From positions 1 to 11,128 of the forward strand of contig LWDP01000064.1 of NCBI GenBank assembly GCA_002087915.1: a DNA stretch of 11,128 nt, read 5' to 3'. The position numbers and the translations under genes are program-made. This document shows, piece by piece, positions 1 through 6,109 of this stretch. Source of the DNA: Enterospora canceri. Lineage: Eukaryota; Microsporidia; Enterocytozoonidae. The notes under the pieces were generated by a model. That model saw only the letters and a program-made list of their open reading frames with translations, had not been told where the DNA came from and did not search any database. Position 1 is the first letter of the stretch; every line of letters starts with the position of its first letter.

Positions 1-1
1 T

Positions 2-259
2 CTCCTGTTTCCCGGAATGGGCGAGATTGTGGGTGGTTCAATGAGGCACACAGTTTATGAGGAACTTATGGAAGGATTCAAACGAGAAGGAATCGATCCA
101 AAGCCATATTATTGGTATTTGGATATGTCAAAGTATGGTCCAAGTCCGCACGGTGGATATGGATTAGGCTTTGAAAGGCTGCTATTGTGTTTGATGAAGT
201 ACAAGAGCGTAGATCAAGCATCTTTGTACTGTCGAAAACCATCTAGGTGCACCCCATAA
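2..259 (+). CDS. Asparaginyl-tRNA synthetase, C-terminal part (5' end outside window)
   Basis: This enzyme charges tRNA-Asn with asparagine in the cytosol. Only the last 85 codons are present; the frame is open from base 2, so the ATG at base 17 is internal and not the start. Seen directly: the stretch LLFPGMGEIVGGSMR, typical of the AsnRS/AspRS class II catalytic core, then HGGYGLGFERLL, which is class II motif 3 with the ATP-binding Arg, and a terminal CRKPSRCTP. The ending RCTP and the HGGYG-GFER arrangement point to AsnRS; AspRS and LysRS usually end differently. The gene ends at TAA 257-259 and is followed by an unusually long spacer. Confidence in the family is high; the rest of the protein cannot be judged. 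Confidence 0.93.
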   Translation, partial: LLFPGMGEIVGGSMRHTVYEELMEGFKREGIDPKPYYWYLDMSKYGPSPHGGYGLGFERLLLCLMKYKSVDQASLYCRKPSRCTP

Positions 260-838
260 TAAAGAACTAAACATACACATTTAGTTTATAACAGGTACTT
301 GGATTTAGGTCTTTTACATCAGAATTAACCCTTGACTACGGCAACAAGCGATATTAATCAATATTCAATAAGTGTTTGCAGCAGTCACATACCATTCACA
401 CCAAGATGGATTTGATTACTGTTAAAAACTTTGTCTATGATCAGTGATCAAGGTATGTCCGTATTAACATGCCAACACAAGACATTTTTGGATGTTTATG
501 AAGAATAATTGTTAGATCAATTATTAAAATCAAATAAAATAGATAGAGAGTAAAAACAATAAGTAGAGTTATAGGTTAGACGGTATAGATGCATCATAAA
601 AGAGATGAACCTTAACAATACAAATCAAACAGTTAACCAATAAGATTCACGTAGAACCTATTGGATTATTTTGATGCGAAAATAAGCCTTTCAATAAGAT
701 TATTGACAGATATGCACATCAAATGTACATAAATAACATCATAAAACTAATAACAGCATCAAACGCTCACATAAATCCATTTGAATACTACAAAACATTT
801 TTGAAACAGTTTTATTTCAAGATTCACATGTCACTCAT
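260..838. other. Long AT-rich intergenic region, no gene recognised
   Basis: This 579-bp stretch separates the AsnRS stop from the first secreted-type gene. I see no ORF of useful length, no tRNA-like T-loop/acceptor pairing and no CCC-ATG signal. It contains a doubled TGATCA palindrome (438-443 and 445-450). It is by far the longest spacer in a window where most spacers are under 110 bp, so it may hold the promoter of the downstream gene or a non-coding RNA, but nothing in the sequence proves either. Confidence 0.6.
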
Positions 839-842
839 ATGA
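828..842 (+). promoter_or_regulatory. Minimal upstream ORF overlapping the start of the 839 gene
   Basis: ATG at 828 opens a four-codon frame that ends in TGA at 840-842, sharing bases with the ATG at 839 (the pattern ATGA). If the transcript starts upstream of 828 this would hinder or gate translation; if it starts between 829 and 838 it is irrelevant. Short microsporidian leaders make the second option quite possible. Confidence 0.3.
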
Positions 843-2005
843 TTCTCCTGTTAAAGCTATCGACAATTTTATGTCTGTGGCACATTAGTAGTTTCCCAGT
901 CAGTGGTGTTACATTAAGCCAGCTTAGGAGTATTTTATTTGGAAACAACATGTTGCTTCAATACAACAAAAGTAGCTTTCTAGGCGCTACTTTGAAAGGA
1001 AAAGCCAAGAAATGGAAGGACAAAGCTGTGCATAACAAGAAGAAAGCAGATAAAGTTATTAAACATTGGAAAAAGGCTGTTAAACATGGTAAACACTACA
1101 GAAGACGCAAATCAATAGGAAGTTCATCATCTTCAAGCAGTTCAACAACATCTTATGATAGAAGAAAGCACGTTGCATTTCCAGGAATAGCAAATTTAGA
1201 AGATTCAGGTTGCAGTAGTTCAAGTTACAGTAGTAGAAAAAGACATAGGAGACATCATAGTTCATCAACAACAAGTAGCTGTGTTGATAACACGATTGAA
1301 ACACTCTTCCCTAAGAAAGGTCGTCCATTACCAAAGAGAGATGACGTCTACTTCCTTGATGAGAAAGGCGGAATGAAGAAATCATATGGGCCATTCAAGG
1401 ATGATGAAAGTAGTCCATTTTACTATCCAGGATTACACCAATTAGATGGTAAAATAGGAAAGAGAGTGTTATCAGACCAGGAATATAGGATTCATCCATC
1501 ATTTATGTCCAAATTAGCAGATGGAGGATTCTATGAACGTAGAGTGATTAAACCAAAAGACGAGAAAGGAGCAGATGTCGTAGAAGAGCGATTTGGATAC
1601 TTTCCAAAGACAGGAGGTAACTCAAATGAGTCAGATGAATCGAGTGAAAATCAACCAAAGAAGAAGCGTATGGGATCCAATCCTGATATGTCAATATTCA
1701 ATGCATTTATGCCTACTCATCCACATGGTTCTGGCCTAAATCCGTACTCATACGGTACCATGTCACACCTTGAGACCAAAATAGACCAAGAATTTGAAGA
1801 AATGAGAAAGGCACAGGAAGGAAGCAGAATCAGGTTCAATTCCAACCAGGATAAGCTACAGGATAAAATAAACAAGGAAACAACCAGATTAGAGAACACC
1901 CTGGATACCAAGATAACCACAGATATAGCAAAGAAACAGTCTGAATTAATGGATGACGTAGACGGCAAAAAGAACAGGAAGTACAGTGACGATAGAATCA
2001 AATAG
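839..2005 (+). CDS. Putative secreted Lys/Ser-rich protein with C-terminal coiled coil (unknown function)
   Basis: I do not recognise this 388-aa protein. Residues 1-23 form a good signal peptide (hydrophobic core with LLLKLSTILCLW, then small residues before VSG), so it probably enters the secretory pathway. Residues 51-92 are strongly basic (many Lys, Arg, His). A pure Ser run lies at 94-103 and a second Ser/Arg/His region at 121-147. Residues 170-250 look more ordered, with Tyr, Phe and Gly. Residues 255-290 are acidic, then basic. Residues 310-365 are heptad-like and probably helical or coiled-coil. Only two Cys lie outside the signal (125 and 148). The start is the first usable ATG; an earlier ATG at 828 opens only a four-codon ORF. 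No CCC signal precedes it. Such composition fits a spore wall, polar tube or host-exported microsporidian protein, but that is inference from context. Confidence 0.72.
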   Translation: MILLLKLSTILCLWHISSFPVSGVTLSQLRSILFGNNMLLQYNKSSFLGATLKGKAKKWKDKAVHNKKKADKVIKHWKKAVKHGKHYRRRKSIGSSSSSSSSTTSYDRRKHVAFPGIANLEDSGCSSSSYSSRKRHRRHHSSSTTSSCVDNTIETLFPKKGRPLPKRDDVYFLDEKGGMKKSYGPFKDDESSPFYYPGLHQLDGKIGKRVLSDQEYRIHPSFMSKLADGGFYERRVIKPKDEKGADVVEERFGYFPKTGGNSNESDESSENQPKKKRMGSNPDMSIFNAFMPTHPHGSGLNPYSYGTMSHLETKIDQEFEEMRKAQEGSRIRFNSNQDKLQDKINKETTRLENTLDTKITTDIAKKQSELMDDVDGKKNRKYSDDRIK

Positions 2006-2090
2006 TGATCACCTTAAAACCAATACCAATAAACAGTATCAATTTGAGTGTAACAGAAATCCCTAACACGTTTCACAAGTTCGTTTTAAA

Positions 2091-2129
2091 ATGGAACCAG
2101 TAACCTCAACATGCAACTTATTGGCGTAA
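2091..2129 (+). promoter_or_regulatory. Twelve-residue upstream ORF overlapping the start of the 2111 gene
   Basis: ATG at 2091 opens a 12-codon frame ending at TAA 2127-2129, out of frame with and overlapping the main ATG at 2111. It is the nearest ATG upstream. It matters only if the mRNA 5' end lies before 2091. It parallels the upstream ATG of the neighbouring 839 gene. Confidence 0.25.
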
Positions 2130-3394
2130 TCAAGCTGGTCGCAGCACACTACGTGATAATACAGCCATACGTCAACACCAACTCCATTTTATCAGGGAAA
2201 CTCACATTTATACCAAAAGCACAGAATGATCAGGGAATTTGGTCAATGGACTTCAATGGGGACATGTTCAGATTGCGATACAAGAGCAAATACCTGGAGC
2301 CATCTGATGGACGAGCAATACTGGTAGGCGGAGATGAGAACATGAGGAAGCTTGCGAAGACTGAGAGTCTCGAGCCACTTCTCAGGGCACTTGGAAGCGA
2401 ACACGCCTTTGATGATTCGAGCAGCTCGAACTCCAACTCGTCCACCGACTCATCCGACTACAGTGACAAGAATAAGAGAATTAGACACGAAATAGCCAAT
2501 GGGGTGAGTCCAGGAATGTACCAGGATGGCAGCGGCAACTACAAATCAAGCGAGAAGAAGCGGAACAAGGACATGAAGAAGAGACAGGATGCAGAAAAGA
2601 AGGTTAGAAGTTCAAGAAAAAATGCAAGGGCGAATACGAATTCGTCTGATCCAGTGGTAGTTAGGCTCCTAGGAAAAAAGAAGTCGGATGCAGCACCAAA
2701 GAGCAGTGGCCTAGAAAAGAAGAAGTCGAACATGGCATCAAACCAATACGACAGTGTTGTGAACGAGACACAGCAGATGCAGATGAGTGGAGATGGCTTC
2801 CACTTCCATCTGATACCAGTCTTCCACAACTCATTCAGCAAGAAGATCATCATCCGATACATGGACAGCTGTCTGACCAGTAACATGGAGTTCAGGCCGT
2901 GTTCGTTCACCAACTGGTACAACCTGGCTGCCAAATACTACTGGCACATTTATCCTACAGTGAATAACACGCATCTTACGAAAATAAACGACTACTTGCA
3001 GAAGGTGACGATGAACTTGGCTACGAACAAGCGGAAGGACACAATCAACCTTGACGAGCTGCTTGCGATGCAGGGAATGTACGACGAGACGAAGATGCAG
3101 CAAAGCAGCTCATCGGACGACGAATACGAGGAATGTAAGAGAAACTGTAAGGAATGCTTTGGTGGAAGCGACTCAAGCTCATTCAGCAGCTCAGACCAGC
3201 TGAATGGGTCGTATAACCAGTGTGGAGCCACGCCAATGGAGCAGAATTGCATGCCAATGCAAAATGGTGGAATGGGAATGGGCGGAATGAGTTGCAATGG
3301 GCTGAATCCAAACTGTGGTAACACAATGGACTGTACGAACGTACACAACGGATTTGACGAAGACTGCTGCTCCAGAAGACGTAGGAGGAAATAA
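2111..3394 (+). CDS. Putative secreted protein, possible interrupted ricin-B-like beta-trefoil, with Cys/Met/Gly-rich tail
   Basis: This is a 427-aa protein with no firm match. Residues 1-18 are hydrophobic and could be a weak signal peptide or anchor. Residues 30-70 hold an ordered segment: G42-I-W44, then FRLRYKSKYLEPSDG at 53-67. Residues 101-228 are disordered, Ser/Asp-rich then Lys-rich. A second ordered block at 229-305 has FHFHLIPVF, the C254-LTS...C264 pair, NWY at 268-270 and many aromatics. After that come a Ser/Asp stretch, a CKRNCKEC cluster (342-349), a Met/Gly/Asn/Cys tail and a terminal RRRRRK. The G-I/L-W...FR...CLT...C...W pattern resembles the 196-aa protein encoded convergently next door, suggesting one family split here by a low-complexity insert. 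Ricin-B-like lectins are known in microsporidia; the assignment here is inference. Other possibilities are a spore wall or polar tube component. Confidence 0.68.
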   Translation: MQLIGVIKLVAAHYVIIQPYVNTNSILSGKLTFIPKAQNDQGIWSMDFNGDMFRLRYKSKYLEPSDGRAILVGGDENMRKLAKTESLEPLLRALGSEHAFDDSSSSNSNSSTDSSDYSDKNKRIRHEIANGVSPGMYQDGSGNYKSSEKKRNKDMKKRQDAEKKVRSSRKNARANTNSSDPVVVRLLGKKKSDAAPKSSGLEKKKSNMASNQYDSVVNETQQMQMSGDGFHFHLIPVFHNSFSKKIIIRYMDSCLTSNMEFRPCSFTNWYNLAAKYYWHIYPTVNNTHLTKINDYLQKVTMNLATNKRKDTINLDELLAMQGMYDETKMQQSSSSDDEYEECKRNCKECFGGSDSSSFSSSDQLNGSYNQCGATPMEQNCMPMQNGGMGMGGMSCNGLNPNCGNTMDCTNVHNGFDEDCCSRRRRRK

Positions 3395-3420
3395 CCATTT
3401 TGCATAAATAATATATTCAA

Positions 3421-4011
3421 TCACATTCTCATTGCATAGGTGTGCAGTCTTTCAATGGTTTCTTCTACTGCGTCAGTCGCAGCTCGCTCTTCCTCGTCTT
3501 CCTCCCTGTGCTCCATTCTGTTGTCAATCGCCTTCCTGGCCACTGCGCCCCAGACCTGCATTGGATTCTCCTCGCATTTCACAAATGCAAGGCGCTTTGA
3601 GTCGTTTCTGGTCGACGTGGATGCCGTGAGACAGTCCTGGCCGTGGATGATTCTGAAGACGGCGCTGTTGTTGCTCGACGTCTTCTTGAACCAGAGCCCT
3701 GATTTCGCACCAGTCTTCGATGTCAGAAATATTGCATTTCCAGAGGCAACAGACCTGTATTTCCTGAAGAAGTCCTTGATGATTCCATTTCCCTCCTGGC
3801 TCACGTGGATCAGCAGCGTGGCCTTCTCAACCGTCTCCTTCTCAAATGGTATCAGGTCAAGGACCCTGTTGAGCGGATCCACCGTGTCGATTCTACCAAC
3901 TGAGAGCACGAACTTCTCGTATCCCATGTTGAAAATGAGGAGAGGAGACTCCTGGAAGTTCTTTGGCATCGGTATCGCCCTAATTCCATTGACCAATGAT
4001 ATCAAATTCAT
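3421..4011 (-). CDS. Putative ricin-B-like (beta-trefoil) protein with charged C-terminal helix
   Basis: This is a 196-aa protein, probably a divergent beta-trefoil of the ricin-B lectin type, a carbohydrate-binding fold used in many non-toxic proteins and known as a family in microsporidia. Evidence: G105-L-W107, then FRIIHGQDCLTAS (119-131), C146 and the QVW at 152-154, the QxW-type signature that ends a trefoil repeat; C127 and C146 could pair. Residues 22-100 have beta-like alternation. Residues 165-190 are highly charged and probably helical. Start choice is unclear: the ATG at 4011 gives a short hydrophobic N-terminus (MNLISLVNGIRAIP) and no CCC/GGG signal, while the in-frame ATG at 3969 (Met15) lies 8 nt after a GGG. 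The stop is only 26 bp from the convergent 2111 gene. No catalytic (toxin A-chain) domain is present. Confidence 0.62.
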   Translation of the reverse strand: MNLISLVNGIRAIPMPKNFQESPLLIFNMGYEKFVLSVGRIDTVDPLNRVLDLIPFEKETVEKATLLIHVSQEGNGIIKDFFRKYRSVASGNAIFLTSKTGAKSGLWFKKTSSNNSAVFRIIHGQDCLTASTSTRNDSKRLAFVKCEENPMQVWGAVARKAIDNRMEHREEDEEERAATDAVEETIERLHTYAMRM

Positions 4012-4092
4012 ATTTATTTATTCTGGCTGCTTTTTATTTTACGAAACACAGGATGAAACCATTCGACCTGATATAAATATTGTTTATTGCTT

Positions 4093-4365
4093 CTACTTCT
4101 GTTTGTTCATTGATCTGATTAGGGCACTGTACGTTCTGCCTGATGGGCTGGTTGGCGCATACGCAGCCCCAGCAAACTTGTAGCCGCAGCTTCTGCATTC
4201 CCAGATTCCAACTACCTCCCTCTTGACTGAGTCCTTGCCACACGACTTGCACGTGTATTTCCTATGCTGCGACTCCTCAATTCCCTTTATTGTCTTCCTC
4301 AGTGTTGATCCATATCTGCATCCATATTTTCCGGTGATTCCTGCCTTTTTTGTTCCCCGTGACAT
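4093..4365 (-). CDS. Large-subunit ribosomal protein eL43 (L37a)
   Basis: This is a component of the 60S ribosomal subunit. The 90-aa product is complete and of normal family length. The N-terminus MSRGTKKAG-TGKYGCRYG is characteristic of eL43, followed by HRKYTCKSCGK and WECRSCGYKFAGAAY, giving the CxxC-x14-CxxC zinc ribbon. The ATG at 4365 is directly preceded by CCC, with AAATTT just upstream, matching the signals described for ribosomal protein genes in Encephalitozoon. The leader is therefore probably only a few nucleotides long. It is followed 81 bp downstream by the 196-aa beta-trefoil-like gene on the same strand, with no sign of functional linkage. Confidence 0.97.
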   Translation of the reverse strand: MSRGTKKAGITGKYGCRYGSTLRKTIKGIEESQHRKYTCKSCGKDSVKREVVGIWECRSCGYKFAGAAYAPTSPSGRTYSALIRSMNKQK

Positions 4366-4375
4366 GGGTAAATTT
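4366..4375 (-). promoter_or_regulatory. AAATTT + CCC initiation signal of eL43
   Basis: On the minus strand the bases read AAATTTACCC immediately before the ATG. The CCC-like element close to the start codon and the AAATTT element upstream in ribosomal protein genes are described for microsporidia; here both are seen directly and are separated by one base. Confidence 0.8.
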
Positions 4376-4431
4376 TGTACAGGAATTACTGATTTGATGT
4401 TCTACGATTTATTTGAATTAATTTCCCCTTT

Positions 4432-4560
4432 CTATTCACTAAACAGCTGGCTGCTCATCTGGATCTCGTTGAAGAAGCGTGGATTGAGCTGCTCCCACAA
4501 CTCATCGATTTCCTCTTGACTCTGCTCTATTATCAATGTGCATTTTTCTGGTAGCAACAT
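4432..4560 (-). CDS. Small conserved-looking protein of 42 aa (unknown function)
   Basis: This is a 42-residue ORF from ATG 4560 to TAG 4432, short enough to be missed by ordinary ORF cut-offs. The product begins MLLPEKCTLIIEQSQEEIDE and continues with LWEQLNPRFFNEIQMSSQLF; it is acidic, has one Cys and one Trp, no membrane segment, and is probably helical. The support is the start: the minus strand reads AGCCCTTT-ATG, a CCC triplet three bases before the start, as in the recognised genes of this window. GC and codon use resemble neighbouring genes more than the spacer. It sits 66 bp upstream of eL43 on the same strand. I do not recognise a family. It might be a small subunit of a larger complex; homologues in other microsporidia would settle whether it is real. 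Confidence 0.55.
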   Translation of the reverse strand: MLLPEKCTLIIEQSQEEIDELWEQLNPRFFNEIQMSSQLFSE

Positions 4561-4563
4561 AAA

Positions 4564-4566
4564 GGG
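4564..4566 (-). promoter_or_regulatory. CCC-like initiation signal of the 42-aa gene
   Basis: CCC on the minus strand three bases before the ATG at 4560. On the plus strand the same bases are GGG, 12 bases before the ATG of the doubtful ORF at 4579, so the triplet could serve both directions. Confidence 0.5.
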
Positions 4567-4578
4567 CTACTTTCTCCT

Positions 4579-4601
4579 ATGATCAATATGATCAATATGA
4601 T
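4579..4601. repeat. 9-bp tandem repeat ATGATCAAT, about 2.5 copies
   Basis: Two full copies and a partial third (4579-4587, 4588-4596, 4597-4601). They lie in the divergent spacer upstream of Pob3, at the start of the doubtful 76-aa ORF. Confidence 0.85.
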
Positions 4602-4809
4602 ATCAGTTACAAGATTACTGGATGTGATACTGTGCTTGAATATACCGATTCTTGTGACAGCTCATTATATAAAAAAGGGGTTAATATTAATTCAAATCAC
4701 CACATTGATGGTATCCAGTATCATACTTCATATTTCACCTAATTTTCTGATACCAGGGAACTTCCCCAATTTACTTCAATTTAAACAGGTTCAAACTATC
4801 ACAATTTAA
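4579..4809 (+). CDS. Doubtful small hydrophobic ORF (76 aa)
   Basis: This open frame of 76 codons lies in the spacer between the 42-aa gene and Pob3. The N-terminus is MINMINM from a 9-bp tandem repeat, then a signal-peptide-like stretch ending ILVTAHYIKKG, then another hydrophobic stretch (LILIQITTLMVSSIIL). A GGG-like triplet lies 12 bases upstream. Against it: no recognisable family, AT-rich composition, and an end lying inside a 25-bp-period repeat just ahead of the Pob3 start, as expected for a promoter region. I list it only because an open frame this long is somewhat unusual in such AT-rich sequence. Confidence 0.2.
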   Translation: MINMINMISVTRLLDVILCLNIPILVTAHYIKKGLILIQITTLMVSSIILHISPNFLIPGNFPNLLQFKQVQTITI

Positions 4810-4820
4810 ACAGGTTCAAA
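4777..4820. repeat. Paired 19-bp direct repeat upstream of Pob3
   Basis: The sequence CAATTTAAACAGGTTCAAA occurs exactly at 4777-4795 and 4802-4820, a period of 25 bp, ending 24 bp before the Pob3 ATG. It is either a recent tandem duplication or a pair of binding sites. Confidence 0.9.
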
Positions 4821-4838
4821 TTATTTTTACATTTTTTG

Positions 4839-4841
4839 CCC
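4839..4841 (+). promoter_or_regulatory. CCC-like initiation signal of Pob3
   Basis: TTTTTTGCCC followed by ATC and then ATG at 4845. The position fits the microsporidian CCC-like signal and supports that ATG against the in-frame TTG at 4836. Confidence 0.7.
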
Positions 4842-4844
4842 ATC

Positions 4845-6065
4845 ATGTCAGATCTCACTCTTGAACAAGTTGTTTTGAACAATCAGATTGCCACTGTGAA
4901 GATGGCGAATGATGGAATTGCATTCAAGACGGCTGGAGCAGCATTCAGTATCAAAAAAGACGAAATAAAAAACATGGAGATATTCAGAGGAATACAGAAG
5001 TACTGCTTCCGAATTGTGGGAGAGAAGGACGTCTACGACATTCTGAACGTGGATGAGAGCCACCTGCGTGACATCAAACAGAATGCGTCACAGTCGTATG
5101 GAATAAGCATCCCAACAATTGAGCTAGAGAATCTTGCTACCACTGACTGTAACATGATCTACAACAGCAACTTGCTCACATTCAGCAACGAGAGTGTCAT
5201 CTGCTCCATTCCAAAGGGGAAGATCGATAAAATAGTTGAAATTGACAATGAGCTACAGTTTCATATAGGGGAGACTGAGGTGGTGCTATCGACCAAGAGC
5301 AAGGCAATAGACTTCCTAAAGAACAAGGTGAGTGAGGAAATATGTGTGATAAGCAACCTGAATTGCGTGAATCCACGATCCAGGTCTGCAATAATCTTCT
5401 TTGAGAAGTATTTTGAGTCTCGTGGCTCATCCTACGACCACATCGTATTCTACAAGAATGTGAAGGAGTTGCTGTTTCTGGGGAAGGAGAATGCGGAACA
5501 GTACATGGTGCTGAGACTGGAGACGCCTCTTTTACAGGGACAAACCAAATACGAGTCGATGGTATTCGCATTGGAGAAGAAGGAGGTTGAGGTGACTACG
5601 AAAGACAGCAGATTGAGATCGTACTACAACGGAACACAGGACGAGGTGGTTGTGGAGATATTCGAGGCGATGTTGGGAATCAAGGCCCAGACGAGCGAGT
5701 TCCAGGTGAAGTGTACGAACAAAATCAACGATGGGCATTTATTCTTTATGCAAAATGGAATACAATTTCTACCAAAGCCAATTTCAATTGGAGCAGCTGA
5801 CGTGATTCTGGTTGAATTCAGCAGGCTGAATGTGTCAGCAATGCAGGCAAAGACGTTTGACATGGTCGTGCATGCAGAGAGAGCCAACTCGTTCAACTCG
5901 ATCTCAAAGGACATGTTCTCACTCATAGAAGACTATTTCAAGGGCCACGGCGTCAAAATGGTCTCAGAGGTGATTGAGGACGAGTACAGTGGGCCATCGA
6001 ACGAGGAAAGCGAATCAGAAAGTGACATCTCCAGCATCATAGCCAGGTCGGATGAATTGGATTAA
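4845..6065 (+). CDS. POB3: FACT complex subunit Pob3/SSRP1-like
   Basis: This protein is a histone chaperone partner of Spt16 in the FACT complex, which opens and rebuilds nucleosomes during transcription and replication in the nucleus. It has 406 aa. Residues 1-80 fit the N-terminal dimerisation PH-like domain (G-I-AFKT, FRIVGEKDVYDI). The best evidence is the middle domain at about residues 175-350: CVNPRSRSAIIFFEKYFESRG, then YDHIVFYKNVKELLFL, LRLETPLLQGQTKYESMVF, and later GHLFFMQNGIQFLPKP, all matching the order of SSRP1/Pob3 double PH motifs. The C-terminus is a short Ser/Glu/Asp tail. It is shorter than yeast Pob3 (about 550 aa) and has no HMG box. The start is the ATG just after GCCCATC. 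It converges on uS8 with a 44-bp spacer. Confidence 0.9.
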   Translation: MSDLTLEQVVLNNQIATVKMANDGIAFKTAGAAFSIKKDEIKNMEIFRGIQKYCFRIVGEKDVYDILNVDESHLRDIKQNASQSYGISIPTIELENLATTDCNMIYNSNLLTFSNESVICSIPKGKIDKIVEIDNELQFHIGETEVVLSTKSKAIDFLKNKVSEEICVISNLNCVNPRSRSAIIFFEKYFESRGSSYDHIVFYKNVKELLFLGKENAEQYMVLRLETPLLQGQTKYESMVFALEKKEVEVTTKDSRLRSYYNGTQDEVVVEIFEAMLGIKAQTSEFQVKCTNKINDGHLFFMQNGIQFLPKPISIGAADVILVEFSRLNVSAMQAKTFDMVVHAERANSFNSISKDMFSLIEDYFKGHGVKMVSEVIEDEYSGPSNEESESESDISSIIARSDELD

Positions 6066-6092
6066 TTTCATAGGGGTAGTTAAAGTAGTAGT

Positions 6093-6108
6093 AAAATAAG
6101 CTTATTTT
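6093..6108. terminator. Perfect 16-bp palindrome between convergent genes
   Basis: AAAATAAGCTTATTTT is a perfect inverted repeat lying 27 bp after the Pob3 stop and one base before the uS8 stop codon on the other strand. Because it reads the same both ways, it offers an AATAAG polyadenylation-like motif to both transcripts. Its role in 3'-end formation is inferred. Confidence 0.4.
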
Positions 6109-6109
6109 T

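Noticed and set aside
260..838. Possible tRNA in the long spacer
   Set aside because: I found no B-box-like GGTTCGAATCC sequence or matching acceptor stem on either strand.
2539..2934. Minus-strand open frame of 131 codons, Phe/Leu-rich
   Set aside because: It is antisense to the Lys-rich insert of the 427-aa gene; the Phe run is the mirror of Lys/Glu codons.
3421..4011. A ricin-like toxin
   Set aside because: Only a lectin-type beta-trefoil pattern is seen; there is no A-chain enzymatic domain, and this fold is common in non-toxic proteins.
3440..4183. Long plus-strand open frame of 247 codons
   Set aside because: It lies antisense across the 196-aa gene and part of eL43, which have family features; the translation is compositionally odd and has no start signal.
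4836..4844. TTG at 4836 as the Pob3 start
   Set aside because: Non-ATG starts are not expected; the ATG at 4845 follows the CCC signal at the right distance.
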